This document shows, piece after piece, positions 1 to 5,752 of a stretch of 6,524 nucleotides of DNA; position 1 is the stretch's first letter, and each line of letters opens with the position of its first letter. The position numbers and the translations under genes are program-made. The notes under the pieces were generated by a model, which did not search any database, had not been told where the DNA came from, and was given only the letters and a program-made list of their open reading frames with translations. Source of the stretch: Acidocella sp. Its GTDB lineage: Bacteria > Pseudomonadota > Alphaproteobacteria > Acetobacterales > Acetobacteraceae. The stretch is taken from NCBI GenBank assembly GCA_028687415.1, contig JAQUAC010000130.1:1-6524 (forward strand), given 5' to 3'.

Positions 1-2756
1 GCCTGGATGATCTCATCGCCCAGACCGTGCCGGAATCCATCCGCAGCAATGCCGGGCTGGATTTGCCCGAGGCGGTCCCGGAGGCCGAGATATTGCGCGA
101 GCTGCGTACCCTGGCGGCGCAGAATGTGATGAAGAAATCGCTCATCGGCATGGGCTATCACGGCACGCTCACCCCTTCGGTCATCCAGCGCAACGTGCTG
201 GAGAATCCCGGCTGGTATACGGCCTACACGCCGTATCAGGCCGAGATTTCCCAGGGGCGGCTGGAAGCGATCCTGAACTTCCAGACCATGATCTGCGATC
301 TCACGGGCATGGAAATCGCCAATGCCTCGCTGCTTGATGAAGCCACGGCGGCGGCGGAAGCCGTTTCCATGGCGCATGCGCTGCACAAGGCGGGCAGCAA
401 GATCATCGCCGTGGCGGCGGATGTACACCCGCAAACCCGCGCCGTCATCGCCACCCGCGCCTGGCCGATGGGCTGGGAAATCGTGGATGTCCGCCCCGGC
501 GACATTGAGGCCATAACGGGCGCCAAGCCGTTCGCGGTGGTGCTGAACTATCCTGGCAGCACCGGCGAGATTCGTGATCTCTCAAGTGAGATCGAGGCGG
601 CGAAAGCCTCCGGCGCGCTTGCCATCGTCTGCGCCGACATCCTGGCGCTCACCCTCATCACCCCGCCCGGCGAGATGGGGGCCGATGTAGTGGTCGGCTC
701 CTCCCAGCGCTTCGGCGTGCCCATGGGCTTCGGCGGCCCGCATGCCGGGTATTTCGCCACGCGGGATGCGTTCAAGCGCTCCATGCCGGGGCGTCTCGTT
801 GGCGTCTCGGTGGATGCCGCCGGGCAGCCCGCCATGCGCCTCGCCTTGCAAACGCGCGAGCAGCATATCCGCCGCGAGAAAGCCACCTCCAACATCTGCA
901 CCGCGCAGGTGCTGCTGGCTGTCATGGCCGGGTTCTATGCCGCGTGGCACGGGCCGGAAGGTCTGCGCAACATCGCGCGGCGGGTGAACCTGCAAGCGCG
1001 CCTGCTGGCCGATGCCGTTCAGCGCTCCGGTTTCTTCCTGCGCCATAAAGCCTATTTCGATACACTCGCGATCGAGTCCGGGGCACGGACGGAAGAGCTG
1101 ATGCAGGCGGGGCTTGCCGCAGGCTTCAATTTCCGCCGCATTGATGAAACCAGCATCGGCATCGCGCTGGACGAAACCGTGACGCGCGACGAGCTGGAGC
1201 GTCTGGCTCTGGTGCTGGGCGGCACGCTGGATGAGGCGCCGGACTCGGTGCCATCTTCGCTACTGCGCAAATCCACTTTCTGCACAGCTGCGGTTTTCAA
1301 CACACATCGCTCCGAGCACTCCATGCTGCGCTATCTGAAGCAGCTTGAGGACAAGGACATCGCGCTTAACCGTTCGATGATTCCGCTTGGCTCTTGCACG
1401 ATGAAACTAAATGCGGCGGTAGAAATGGCGGCCATCACCTGGCCTGAATTCACCGAGATCCACCCCTTCGCGCCAATGGAGCAGACCCTTGGCTTCAGAA
1501 AACTCATCGAAGGTCTCGCTGAACTTTTAAAAACCGTCACGGGCTTCGCGGGCGTTTCCGTGCAGCCGAATTCCGGCGCGCAGGGTGAGTTCGCCGGGCT
1601 TCTCGCCATCCGCGCATATCACGAAGCGCGCGGGCAGGGGGGGCGCAACATCTGCCTCATCCCCGCTTCCGCGCACGGCACCAACCCGGCCTCCGCCGCC
1701 ATGGCGGGCTATAAGGTCGTCGTTGTGGCGTGCGACAGGCTGGGCAACGTGGATGTCGCCGACTTGCACAAGAAGATCGGCGAGCACGCCGCCAATCTGG
1801 CGGCGCTGATGATCACCTATCCCAGCACGCATGGCGTGTTTGAGACTTCCATCCGCGACATCTGCCAAGCCGTGCACGCGGCTGGCGGGCAGGTGTATAT
1901 GGATGGCGCCAACATGAACGCGCAGGTCGGCCTCACCAGCCCGGCGGCTATCGGTGCGGATGTTTGCCATCTCAACCTGCACAAAACCTTCTGCATCCCG
2001 CATGGTGGCGGCGGGCCGGGTGTCGGACCCATCGGCGTGGCGGCGCATCTGCTGCCGCATTTGCCCAATCATCCTCTGCGCGAGGATGCCGGGCCGCAAA
2101 CCGGCTACGGCCCGGTGGCGGCGGCGCCCTTCGGCTCCGCGCTTATTCTGCCCATCCCCTACGCCTATATCAGGTTGATGGGGCCGGAGGGCATCACCCT
2201 GGCCACCAAAGCGGCGATCCTCAACGCCAACTATATCGCGGCGCGTCTGGAGGGCGCCTACCCCATCCTCTACCGCGGCGAGAACGGCCGCGTGGCGCAT
2301 GAGTGCATCGTCGACTGCCGCGGCTTCGGCGGCACTTGCGGCGTGCAGGTGGAGGACATCGCCAAGCGCCTGGCCGATTACGGTTTCCACGCGCCGACAA
2401 TGTCCTGGCCCGTGGCCGGCACGCTGATGATTGAGCCAACCGAGAGCGAGGACCTCGCCGAGCTGGACAGATTCTGTGACGCGATGCTGAGCATTGCTGA
2501 CGAGATCACAGCCGTTGAGGAGGGCGCCTGGCCACGCGAGGACAACCCGCTGAAGAATGCCCCGCACACCGCGGCGGAGGCGCTGGGCACGGCCTGGACG
2601 CACCCCTACACCCGTGAGGAGGCAGTTTTCCCGCTGCCTTACGTCGCCGCCCAGAAATACTGGCCGCCTGTGAAACGGGTGGACAATGTTTACGGCGACC
2701 GAAATCTGGTTTGCTCTTGCGCTCCGCTGGAGGCTTATGCGGACGCGGCGGAGTAG
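1..2756 (+). CDS. gcvP: Glycine dehydrogenase (decarboxylating), P-protein of the glycine cleavage system, 5'-partial
   Basis: PLP-dependent P-protein of the cytoplasmic glycine cleavage system. It decarboxylates glycine and passes the aminomethyl group to the lipoyl arm of GcvH. The frame is open to the left edge (LDDLIAQTVPESIR from base 3), which matches the family N-terminus. The GTG at 27 is therefore internal, and roughly 40 residues lie outside the window. Counting from base 27, the N-terminal half has ENPGWYTAYTPYQ, SLLDEATAAAEA, SSQRFGVPMGFGGPHAGYF and TREQHIRREKA. The C-terminal half has LGSCTMKLN (454-462), NSGAQGE (from 515), SAHGTNPAS (from 548), DGANMNAQVG and HLNLHKTFCIPHGGGGPG. 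Lys653 (codon 1983-1985) is the expected Schiff-base lysine. It ends VYGDRNLVCSC, as in family members, and stops at TAG 2754-2756. Both halves are in one chain, as in E. coli and unlike the split GcvPA/GcvPB form. It probably closes a gcvT-gcvH-gcvP operon upstream, which is not visible here. No truncation or frameshift is seen inside. Confidence 0.97.
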   Translation, partial: LDDLIAQTVPESIRSNAGLDLPEAVPEAEILRELRTLAAQNVMKKSLIGMGYHGTLTPSVIQRNVLENPGWYTAYTPYQAEISQGRLEAILNFQTMICDLTGMEIANASLLDEATAAAEAVSMAHALHKAGSKIIAVAADVHPQTRAVIATRAWPMGWEIVDVRPGDIEAITGAKPFAVVLNYPGSTGEIRDLSSEIEAAKASGALAIVCADILALTLITPPGEMGADVVVGSSQRFGVPMGFGGPHAGYFATRDAFKRSMPGRLVGVSVDAAGQPAMRLALQTREQHIRREKATSNICTAQVLLAVMAGFYAAWHGPEGLRNIARRVNLQARLLADAVQRSGFFLRHKAYFDTLAIESGARTEELMQAGLAAGFNFRRIDETSIGIALDETVTRDELERLALVLGGTLDEAPDSVPSSLLRKSTFCTAAVFNTHRSEHSMLRYLKQLEDKDIALNRSMIPLGSCTMKLNAAVEMAAITWPEFTEIHPFAPMEQTLGFRKLIEGLAELLKTVTGFAGVSVQPNSGAQGEFAGLLAIRAYHEARGQGGRNICLIPASAHGTNPASAAMAGYKVVVVACDRLGNVDVADLHKKIGEHAANLAALMITYPSTHGVFETSIRDICQAVHAAGGQVYMDGANMNAQVGLTSPAAIGADVCHLNLHKTFCIPHGGGGPGVGPIGVAAHLLPHLPNHPLREDAGPQTGYGPVAAAPFGSALILPIPYAYIRLMGPEGITLATKAAILNANYIAARLEGAYPILYRGENGRVAHECIVDCRGFGGTCGVQVEDIAKRLADYGFHAPTMSWPVAGTLMIEPTESEDLAELDRFCDAMLSIADEITAVEEGAWPREDNPLKNAPHTAAEALGTAWTHPYTREEAVFPLPYVAAQKYWPPVKRVDNVYGDRNLVCSCAPLEAYADAAE

Positions 2757-2813
2757 GGCGCGTTGGCTATAACGTAAAAAATTCATGATCCTAGTCTAAA
2801 ATATCACTTGCAT

Positions 2814-2860
2814 CCAGGGGGGGTTGGCCGCATAAGCCCCCCCCACTGGCCCAGGGGGGC
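2814..2860 (+). repeat. Alternating G7/C8/G6 tracts with two competing hairpins, upstream of speD
   Basis: G2817-2823 (7 G), C2837-2844 (8 C) and G2854-2859 (6 G) follow each other within 43 nt. Hairpin A pairs CCAGGGGGGG (2814-2823) with the C tract plus CTGG (2838-2849), with one bulged A at 2845. Hairpin B pairs GCCCCCC (2836-2842) with GGGGGGC (2854-2860) across an 11-nt loop. Both use the same C tract, so they exclude each other. Neither is followed by a T-run, so a simple intrinsic terminator is unlikely. The element ends about 50 nt before the speD start and could lie in its leader. It may also be a decayed copy of the CCAGGGG-type hairpins found after speD. Confidence 0.55.
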
Positions 2861-2898
2861 ATGGCGCGGTGCCGTGTTCTACAGGCTGTCTACTAGTT

Positions 2899-2903
2899 GA
2901 GGG
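2899..2903 (+). promoter_or_regulatory. Ribosome binding site of speD
   Basis: GAGGG sits 8 nt before ATG 2912. This supports that ATG over the in-frame TTG at 2897, which overlaps the site itself. Confidence 0.75.
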
Positions 2904-2911
2904 TGTTTCGA

Positions 2912-3367
2912 ATGAACGCACTTGCCCGACTGGGGATGGTCTCGGAGTCTCCGAGCGAAAACCAGACGATTTCCACGGTCTCCCCGGAGCCGCAGAAGGA
3001 CTATTACGTGGAGAAGGACGGCGTGAAATACGCCGGCATGCACCTGATCATTGATCTGTGGGGTGCTTCCAATCTCGATAGCCCGGAGCTGATCGACAAA
3101 ACCCTGTGCGACGGCGCGCTCGCCGCCGGCGCCACCATCCTGCACCACCATTTCCACCACTTCACCCCCAACGGTGGGGTGTCCGGTGTGGTCGTGCTGG
3201 CTGAGAGCCACATCTCCATCCACTCCTGGCCGGAACGCAATTTCGCGGCGCTGGACGTGTTCATGTGCGGCTGCTGCGACCCGTACAAGCTCATCCCGTT
3301 TCTGAAGGCGGCGTTTACGCCAACCCATATTCAGATCAACGAGCAGAAGCGCGGCCTTATCGCGTGA
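2912..3367 (+). CDS. speD: S-adenosylmethionine decarboxylase proenzyme (pyruvoyl-dependent, class 1B type)
   Basis: Cytoplasmic enzyme that decarboxylates S-adenosylmethionine to supply the aminopropyl donor for spermidine. It is 151 residues from ATG 2912, which has GAGGG at good spacing. The signature ESHISIHSWPE is present. By family precedent (Thermotoga maritima enzyme), the proenzyme self-cleaves between Glu98 and Ser99, and Ser99 becomes the pyruvoyl group of the alpha chain. His104 and Cys119 match the catalytic His and Cys at the same spacing (5 and 20 residues after the cleavage serine). The core begins near YAGMHLIIDLWGA (residues 40-52) and includes the His-rich HHHFHHFTPNGGVSG stretch. 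The first 35 or so residues are an extra polar N-terminal segment absent from the short 120-130-residue bacterial/archaeal forms. The next gene, speE, uses the product directly. The 231-nt gap to speE is filled by a hairpin-rich element, so coupling of the two genes is not by close spacing. Confidence 0.96.
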   Translation: MNALARLGMVSESPSENQTISTVSPEPQKDYYVEKDGVKYAGMHLIIDLWGASNLDSPELIDKTLCDGALAAGATILHHHFHHFTPNGGVSGVVVLAESHISIHSWPERNFAALDVFMCGCCDPYKLIPFLKAAFTPTHIQINEQKRGLIA

Positions 3368-3374
3368 GGTTAAA

Positions 3375-3395
3375 CCAGGGGGCTTTGCTCCCTGG
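3375..3395 (+). repeat. Hairpin 1, left arm of the composite inverted element
   Basis: CCAGGGGGC and GCTCCCTGG form a 9-bp stem around the loop TTT. There is one G-T apposition, which is a G-U wobble in a plus-strand RNA. It begins 7 nt after the speD stop. No T-run follows, so I do not call it a terminator. Confidence 0.85.
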
Positions 3396-3403
3396 ACCCC
3401 CCA

Positions 3404-3422
3404 CCAGGGGCCAAGCCCCTGG
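3404..3422 (+). repeat. Hairpin 2, left arm of the composite inverted element
   Basis: CCAGGGGC and GCCCCTGG form a perfect 8-bp stem with the loop CAA. It is separated from hairpin 1 by ACCCCCCA and followed by ACCTCAATAGTTTTTCG, which includes five T after some sequence. The T-run is 10 nt away from the stem, so intrinsic termination here is possible but weak. Confidence 0.85.
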
Positions 3423-3443
3423 ACCTCAATAGTTTTTCGAAAA

Positions 3444-3504
3444 GTTTGAAGAGGGGCCTGCATGCCTAGCCATGTCGAGGCTTTGGGCAGACTCCTCTTC
3501 AAAC
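3444..3504 (+). repeat. Central 18-bp imperfect stem joining the two arms
   Basis: GTTTGAAGAGGGGCCTGC (3444-3461) is complementary to GCAGACTCCTCTTCAAAC (3487-3504). Sixteen of 18 positions are Watson-Crick, one is G-T (3455/3493) and one is C-A (3457/3491). The loop is 25 nt. Because the same sequence is the inner end of each arm, this stem follows from the inverted arrangement of the two units. In RNA it would be a strong hairpin. Confidence 0.85.
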
Positions 3505-3520
3505 CTTAAACTAATGGATT

Positions 3521-3539
3521 CCAAAGGCTCCGCCTTTGG
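3521..3539 (+). repeat. Hairpin 3, right arm of the composite inverted element
   Basis: CCAAAGGC and GCCTTTGG form a perfect 8-bp stem with the loop TCC. It is the counterpart of hairpin 2 in inverted orientation. The stem sequence differs but its length and the 3-nt loop are kept. Confidence 0.85.
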
Positions 3540-3546
3540 CGGGGTT

Positions 3547-3567
3547 CCAAGGGGCGGTGCTCCTTGG
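3547..3567 (+). repeat. Hairpin 4, right arm of the composite inverted element
   Basis: CCAAGGGGC and GCTCCTTGG form a 9-bp stem with the loop GGT and one G-T apposition, which is a G-U wobble in a plus-strand RNA. It is the counterpart of hairpin 1 in inverted orientation and ends 19 nt before the speE ribosome binding site. Confidence 0.85.
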
Positions 3568-3586
3568 CCTTAATCTTCTACACGAC

Positions 3587-3590
3587 AGGA
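3587..3590 (+). promoter_or_regulatory. Ribosome binding site of speE
   Basis: AGGA lies 8 nt before ATG 3599. It supports this start over the in-frame upstream TTG at 3536, which falls inside hairpin 3 and would add 21 residues unlike the family. Confidence 0.7.
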
Positions 3591-3598
3591 ATGCGTTC

Positions 3599-4459
3599 AT
3601 GACCGAGACTTGGTTTAACGAGACATTATATCCGGATTGGGGCCAGCGCTTCCGGTTCGTGCGCCAGCTGGCGCGGGTGAAGAGCCCGTTCCAGGACATT
3701 TCCGTGTTCGAAACGGAGAGCCATGGCCGCGTGCTCACGCTGGATGGCGTGGTGCAGATCACCGAGCGCGACGAGTTCGTGTATCAAGAGATGCTGACGC
3801 ATGTGCCATTGCTGGCGCATGGCAACGCCAAGAATGTGCTGATTATTGGCGCGGGCGATGGTGGCGTGCTCAAACACGTGCTGATGCACAAGGGCGTCGA
3901 GCGCGCCGTGATGGCCGAGATCGACGGTGAAGTCATTCGCCTCTCGAAAGAATTCCTCCCCAGCATCGGTGCCGATGCCTGGAACGATCCGCGCGCTGAA
4001 GTGATTGTGGGCGACGGCATCGACTTCGTGAAGAAAGCGCCTGACGCCTCCTTCGACGTCATTATCGTTGACTCCACCGACCCGATCGGTGTCGGCGAGG
4101 TGCTGTTCACCGATGAGTTCTACAAGCACGCGGCGCGCATCCTCACCGCGCAGGGGCTGATCGTCAACCAGTGCGGCGTGCCCTTCATGCAAGCCGACGA
4201 GTTGTACGAGACGAGCCTGCGTCGCAAGCAGTTCTTCCCACATGTCACGGCCTATGTGGCGGCGGTGCCGACCTATGTCGGTGGTTACATGACGCTCGGC
4301 TGGGCCGGTAAGGATGCCTCGATCACCCAGCATGCGCCGGACGTGATTGCTGCCCGCGCCGAGGCCGCCGGCATTGCCGGTAAGAGCGGCTATTGGTCGC
4401 CGCATGTGCATGTGGCGAGCTTCTGGCTGCCGCCGTACATCGCCAAGCACCTGCCGTAA
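3599..4459 (+). CDS. speE: Polyamine aminopropyltransferase (spermidine synthase)
   Basis: Cytoplasmic enzyme that transfers the aminopropyl group of decarboxylated S-adenosylmethionine to putrescine, giving spermidine and methylthioadenosine. It is 286 residues from ATG 3599, close to the 288 of E. coli SpeE. The N-terminal beta-rich part has WFNETLYPDWGQRF (5-18) and LDGVVQITERDEFVYQEM (48-65). The Rossmann-like methyltransferase-type core has IIGAGDGG (82-89) for the nucleoside substrate, followed by AEID (106-109) and GDGIDF (138-143). The loop VDSTDPIGVGE (157-167) carries the conserved catalytic Asp158 and Asp161. VPTYVGGYMTLGWA near the C-terminal third is also typical. The aminopropyl acceptor cannot be fixed from sequence alone. 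Putrescine is the usual one when speD is adjacent. A strong terminator follows 10 nt after the stop. Confidence 0.96.
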   Translation: MTETWFNETLYPDWGQRFRFVRQLARVKSPFQDISVFETESHGRVLTLDGVVQITERDEFVYQEMLTHVPLLAHGNAKNVLIIGAGDGGVLKHVLMHKGVERAVMAEIDGEVIRLSKEFLPSIGADAWNDPRAEVIVGDGIDFVKKAPDASFDVIIVDSTDPIGVGEVLFTDEFYKHAARILTAQGLIVNQCGVPFMQADELYETSLRRKQFFPHVTAYVAAVPTYVGGYMTLGWAGKDASITQHAPDVIAARAEAAGIAGKSGYWSPHVHVASFWLPPYIAKHLP

Positions 4460-4469
4460 TATTTATGGG

Positions 4470-4502
4470 CTCCGGGGTTGCATATGCAGCCCCGGAGTTT
4501 TT
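4470..4502 (+). terminator. Intrinsic terminator after speE
   Basis: CTCCGGGG (4470-4477) pairs with CCCCGGAG (4490-4497). The stem is extended inward by a T-G pair and the palindrome TGCATATGCA (4479-4488), giving about 12 bp with a very small loop. TTTTT follows at 4498-4502. The T-run is present only in the plus direction. On the minus strand the stem is followed by CCCATAAATATT, AT-rich but no clean T-run, so it serves speE mainly. It may partly serve the convergent gene that stops at 4506. Confidence 0.93.
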
Positions 4503-4505
4503 GCT

Positions 4506-4712
4506 TCAGCCCTCGAAATCCTCGAATTCTTCATCATCGTCGGAAATCCACCCAGCGCAGTTGGGGCATCTTCCGGTAGGGCTGAACTTCCCAAACTCCC
4601 CAGGGATTAACTGGCTGCCGCATTGCACGCAGCCTTGTATGGCGTGGATGGGATTGGCAACTGGGGCAGCATTCCATCCAGACCTGGTCTTATTTGTTTC
4701 CAGGAAACGCAT
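4506..4712 (-). CDS. Small zinc-ribbon-like protein with acidic C-terminal tail, function unknown
   Basis: A 68-residue protein I do not recognise by name. It has two CxxC pairs, CVQC at 28-31 and CPNC at 49-52, separated by 17 residues. This spacing fits a four-cysteine zinc ribbon knuckle pair. The last dozen residues are strongly acidic (DDDEEFEDFE), and there is no signal peptide or membrane segment. The case for a real gene is an AAGGAG ribosome binding site (plus-strand CTCCTT, 4721-4726) exactly 8 nt before ATG 4712, plus the ordered cysteine pattern. The overlapping plus-strand frames lack these features. It is convergent with speE, its stop lies 3 nt beyond the speE terminator T-run, and 143 nt separate it from the SDR gene upstream. 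Metal binding is inferred. It could be a small nucleic-acid- or protein-binding adaptor, or a rubredoxin-like protein, though the CPNC pair lacks the usual rubredoxin CPxCG form. Confidence 0.75.
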   Translation of the reverse strand: MRFLETNKTRSGWNAAPVANPIHAIQGCVQCGSQLIPGEFGKFSPTGRCPNCAGWISDDDEEFEDFEG

Positions 4713-4855
4713 GAGTATGGCTCCTTTTGCTTCTCATTGTGCCGCCTGATCGCAGCTTAAGGCATAAGCCTCGCCCTTATTCGGCCATAATTCAACATAA
4801 AACTGTGATGTTTTTGCAACGTGGCGCGGTATTCACATAGATGTAAGCCTATCGG
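4713..4855 (-). other. Gap between the SDR gene and the small zinc-ribbon gene
   Basis: This stretch is more AT-rich than its surroundings around 4785-4820 (minus-strand TTGCAAAAACATCACAGTTTTATGTTGAAT). It probably holds the promoter of the small gene, but no -35/-10 pair at ideal spacing stands out. Downstream of the SDR stop I find only a 4-bp AGCC/GGCT hairpin and no T-run. Confidence 0.35.
4721..4726 (-). promoter_or_regulatory. Ribosome binding site of the small zinc-ribbon gene
   Basis: The minus strand reads AAGGAG, 8 nt before ATG 4712. It is the strongest Shine-Dalgarno match in the window and is the main reason for accepting this short gene. Confidence 0.75.
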
Positions 4856-5752
4856 CTAAACGAGGTAATCAGCGGTATCCAGGATTTGCTCATGCAGGCT
4901 GTGCAGCCGAATACCCAGCGCCGCCGCATGCGCGGCATAAGCCGCCATGTCGCCCAGATAGCGGTCCGGCGTCCCCCCCTCCCACTCAGGGCGGCAAATA
5001 TCCGGCTCGCCGCGCCCCAGAACCCGCGCCACACGCCGCGCCAGGGTGGAGAGTTCCACGGCCTCGCCAGAGGTATCGAATACCGGCGCCATCTCGCCGC
5101 GCAGAATCAGCCCCAGCGCGATATTCAACACATCCCCCACATGCGCATAGGCCCGCCAGACCGGATGTGCCGCACGCAAGGTAACGGGCCTGCCCGCGAG
5201 AACATCCCCGACGATGCAGGCCAGCGCATATGAATCGAGCTTATTAATGAACGGACCAGCAAGATTGAAAACGCGGATAATCGCCGCCGGGCAACTAAGC
5301 GCCTCAAAATTCCGCTCATCCTCCAACTTGCAGTCGCCATAAGGATTGGGCTTCGGCGCATACACCGCACCCGATGACGGCAGAAACACCCCCGCCGCCC
5401 CATTGCGCCGAATAAACCCCGTCACCTGTGCCGAGATGCCACGGTTGGCGGAGATGTAGTCCTCAAGCGGCATTCTCCCCGCATGCTCGCGCGTGAGAAA
5501 GGCGAGGTGAAAAACAATGGCATTCTTTGCCCTCAACTCGCCCAGCGCGGCCAGGGGGCGAATGGGCAAAGCAGCGCCATTCCGCAGCCGATGAATACGG
5601 GCGCTGGCACCAAAGGCGTGAATACGCTCCAGTGGCAATGCGGCGGCGAACATCTCCAGCGCCGCCTGGCCAAGCCAGCCGCCAGCGCCGGTCACAACCA
5701 CCGGTCCGTTCAGCCTGGCGCGAAACGCCGGCTGAAACTCAAGTGTTTGCAT
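4856..5752 (-). CDS. NAD(P)-dependent epimerase/dehydratase-like extended SDR, probable nucleotide-sugar 4-reductase or epimerase
   Basis: A 298-residue extended short-chain dehydrogenase/reductase, cytoplasmic. The N-terminal Rossmann fold has VVVTGAGGWLG, with the cofactor-binding TGAGGWLG at residues 21-28. HLA is at 82-84 and the active-site block PSSGAVY at 125-131. The catalytic YxxxK is Tyr138-Lys142 (YGDCK). RVFNLAGP and AYAHVGDVLNIALG in the second half are typical of sugar-nucleotide epimerase/reductase proteins. Its ATG overlaps the end of the RfbH-like gene by 14 nt and has no clear Shine-Dalgarno, which suggests translational coupling. In known CDP-3,6-dideoxyhexose pathways the step after the 3-dehydrase/reductase pair is a 4-keto reduction by an SDR of about this size (abequose or paratose synthase), or an epimerisation. 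I infer such a role from context, but the exact sugar is not readable from the sequence. It is probably the last gene of the cluster. I see no good terminator after its stop. Confidence 0.85.
   Translation of the reverse strand: MQTLEFQPAFRARLNGPVVVTGAGGWLGQAALEMFAAALPLERIHAFGASARIHRLRNGAALPIRPLAALGELRAKNAIVFHLAFLTREHAGRMPLEDYISANRGISAQVTGFIRRNGAAGVFLPSSGAVYAPKPNPYGDCKLEDERNFEALSCPAAIIRVFNLAGPFINKLDSYALACIVGDVLAGRPVTLRAAHPVWRAYAHVGDVLNIALGLILRGEMAPVFDTSGEAVELSTLARRVARVLGRGEPDICRPEWEGGTPDRYLGDMAAYAAHAAALGIRLHSLHEQILDTADYLV

Larger units (their letters stand above)
2757..2911 (+). other. gcvP-speD intergenic region
   Basis: No credible gene lies in this 155-nt gap. The first part, about 2768-2810, is an AT-rich island containing TATAAC and TAAAAT, unlike the surrounding GC-rich DNA. 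It is the most likely place for a speD promoter, but I could not pair a good -35 with a -10 box at normal spacing. The second part, 2814-2860, is the G/C-tract hairpin region annotated separately. No T-run terminator for gcvP is visible, so read-through from gcvP into speD is possible. Confidence 0.5.
3375..3567. repeat. Composite inverted repeat element between speD and speE (two hairpins per arm)
   Basis: The left arm (3375-3461, 87 nt) and the reverse complement of the right arm (3487-3567, 81 nt) share the same order. Each has a CCA-type 9-bp hairpin, a 7-8 nt linker with a run of C (ACCCCCCA and AACCCCG), a CCA-type 8-bp hairpin, then a spacer containing TAGTTT, then GTTTGAAGAGG and CTGC. 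The arms face each other across a 25-nt centre (3462-3486). The hairpin stems differ in sequence between arms but stay paired. The layout resembles REP doublets (REPINs) or a small non-autonomous element. I saw no terminal target-site duplication and no transposase. The same style of intergenic hairpin is familiar to me from Acetobacteraceae genomes (memory, not checked). The element lies inside the presumed speD-speE transcript, so it could affect termination, mRNA stability or processing. Confidence 0.8.

Noticed and set aside
27..29. GTG at 27 as the gcvP start
   Set aside because: The upstream in-frame codons match GcvP N-terminal sequence and run off the window edge, so the gene is cut rather than starting here.
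1527..2786. 419-codon open frame on the minus strand opposite gcvP
   Set aside because: It is fully antisense to conserved gcvP sequence. Its protein is Arg/His/Gly-rich with no domain pattern, as expected from GC-rich codon bias on the opposite strand.
3375..3567. CRISPR-like array of short palindromic repeats
   Set aside because: The units are few, inverted rather than direct, differ in stem sequence, and have no regular unique spacers or cas genes.
3626..4450. 274-codon open frame on the minus strand opposite speE
   Set aside because: It mirrors the speE reading frame in a GC-rich genome. It has no recognisable domain, while speE on the other strand is unambiguous.
4692..4737. 15-codon minus-strand ORF starting at 4737 and overlapping the start of the zinc-ribbon gene, possible leader peptide
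   Set aside because: It has no good ribosome binding site of its own and no codon run or hairpin suggesting attenuation. Chance is the simpler explanation.
4393..4749. 118-codon plus-strand frame running from the speE end across the terminator
   Set aside because: It overlaps speE out of frame, crosses a strong terminator, has no ribosome binding site and shows no motif. The minus-strand zinc-ribbon frame explains this region better.
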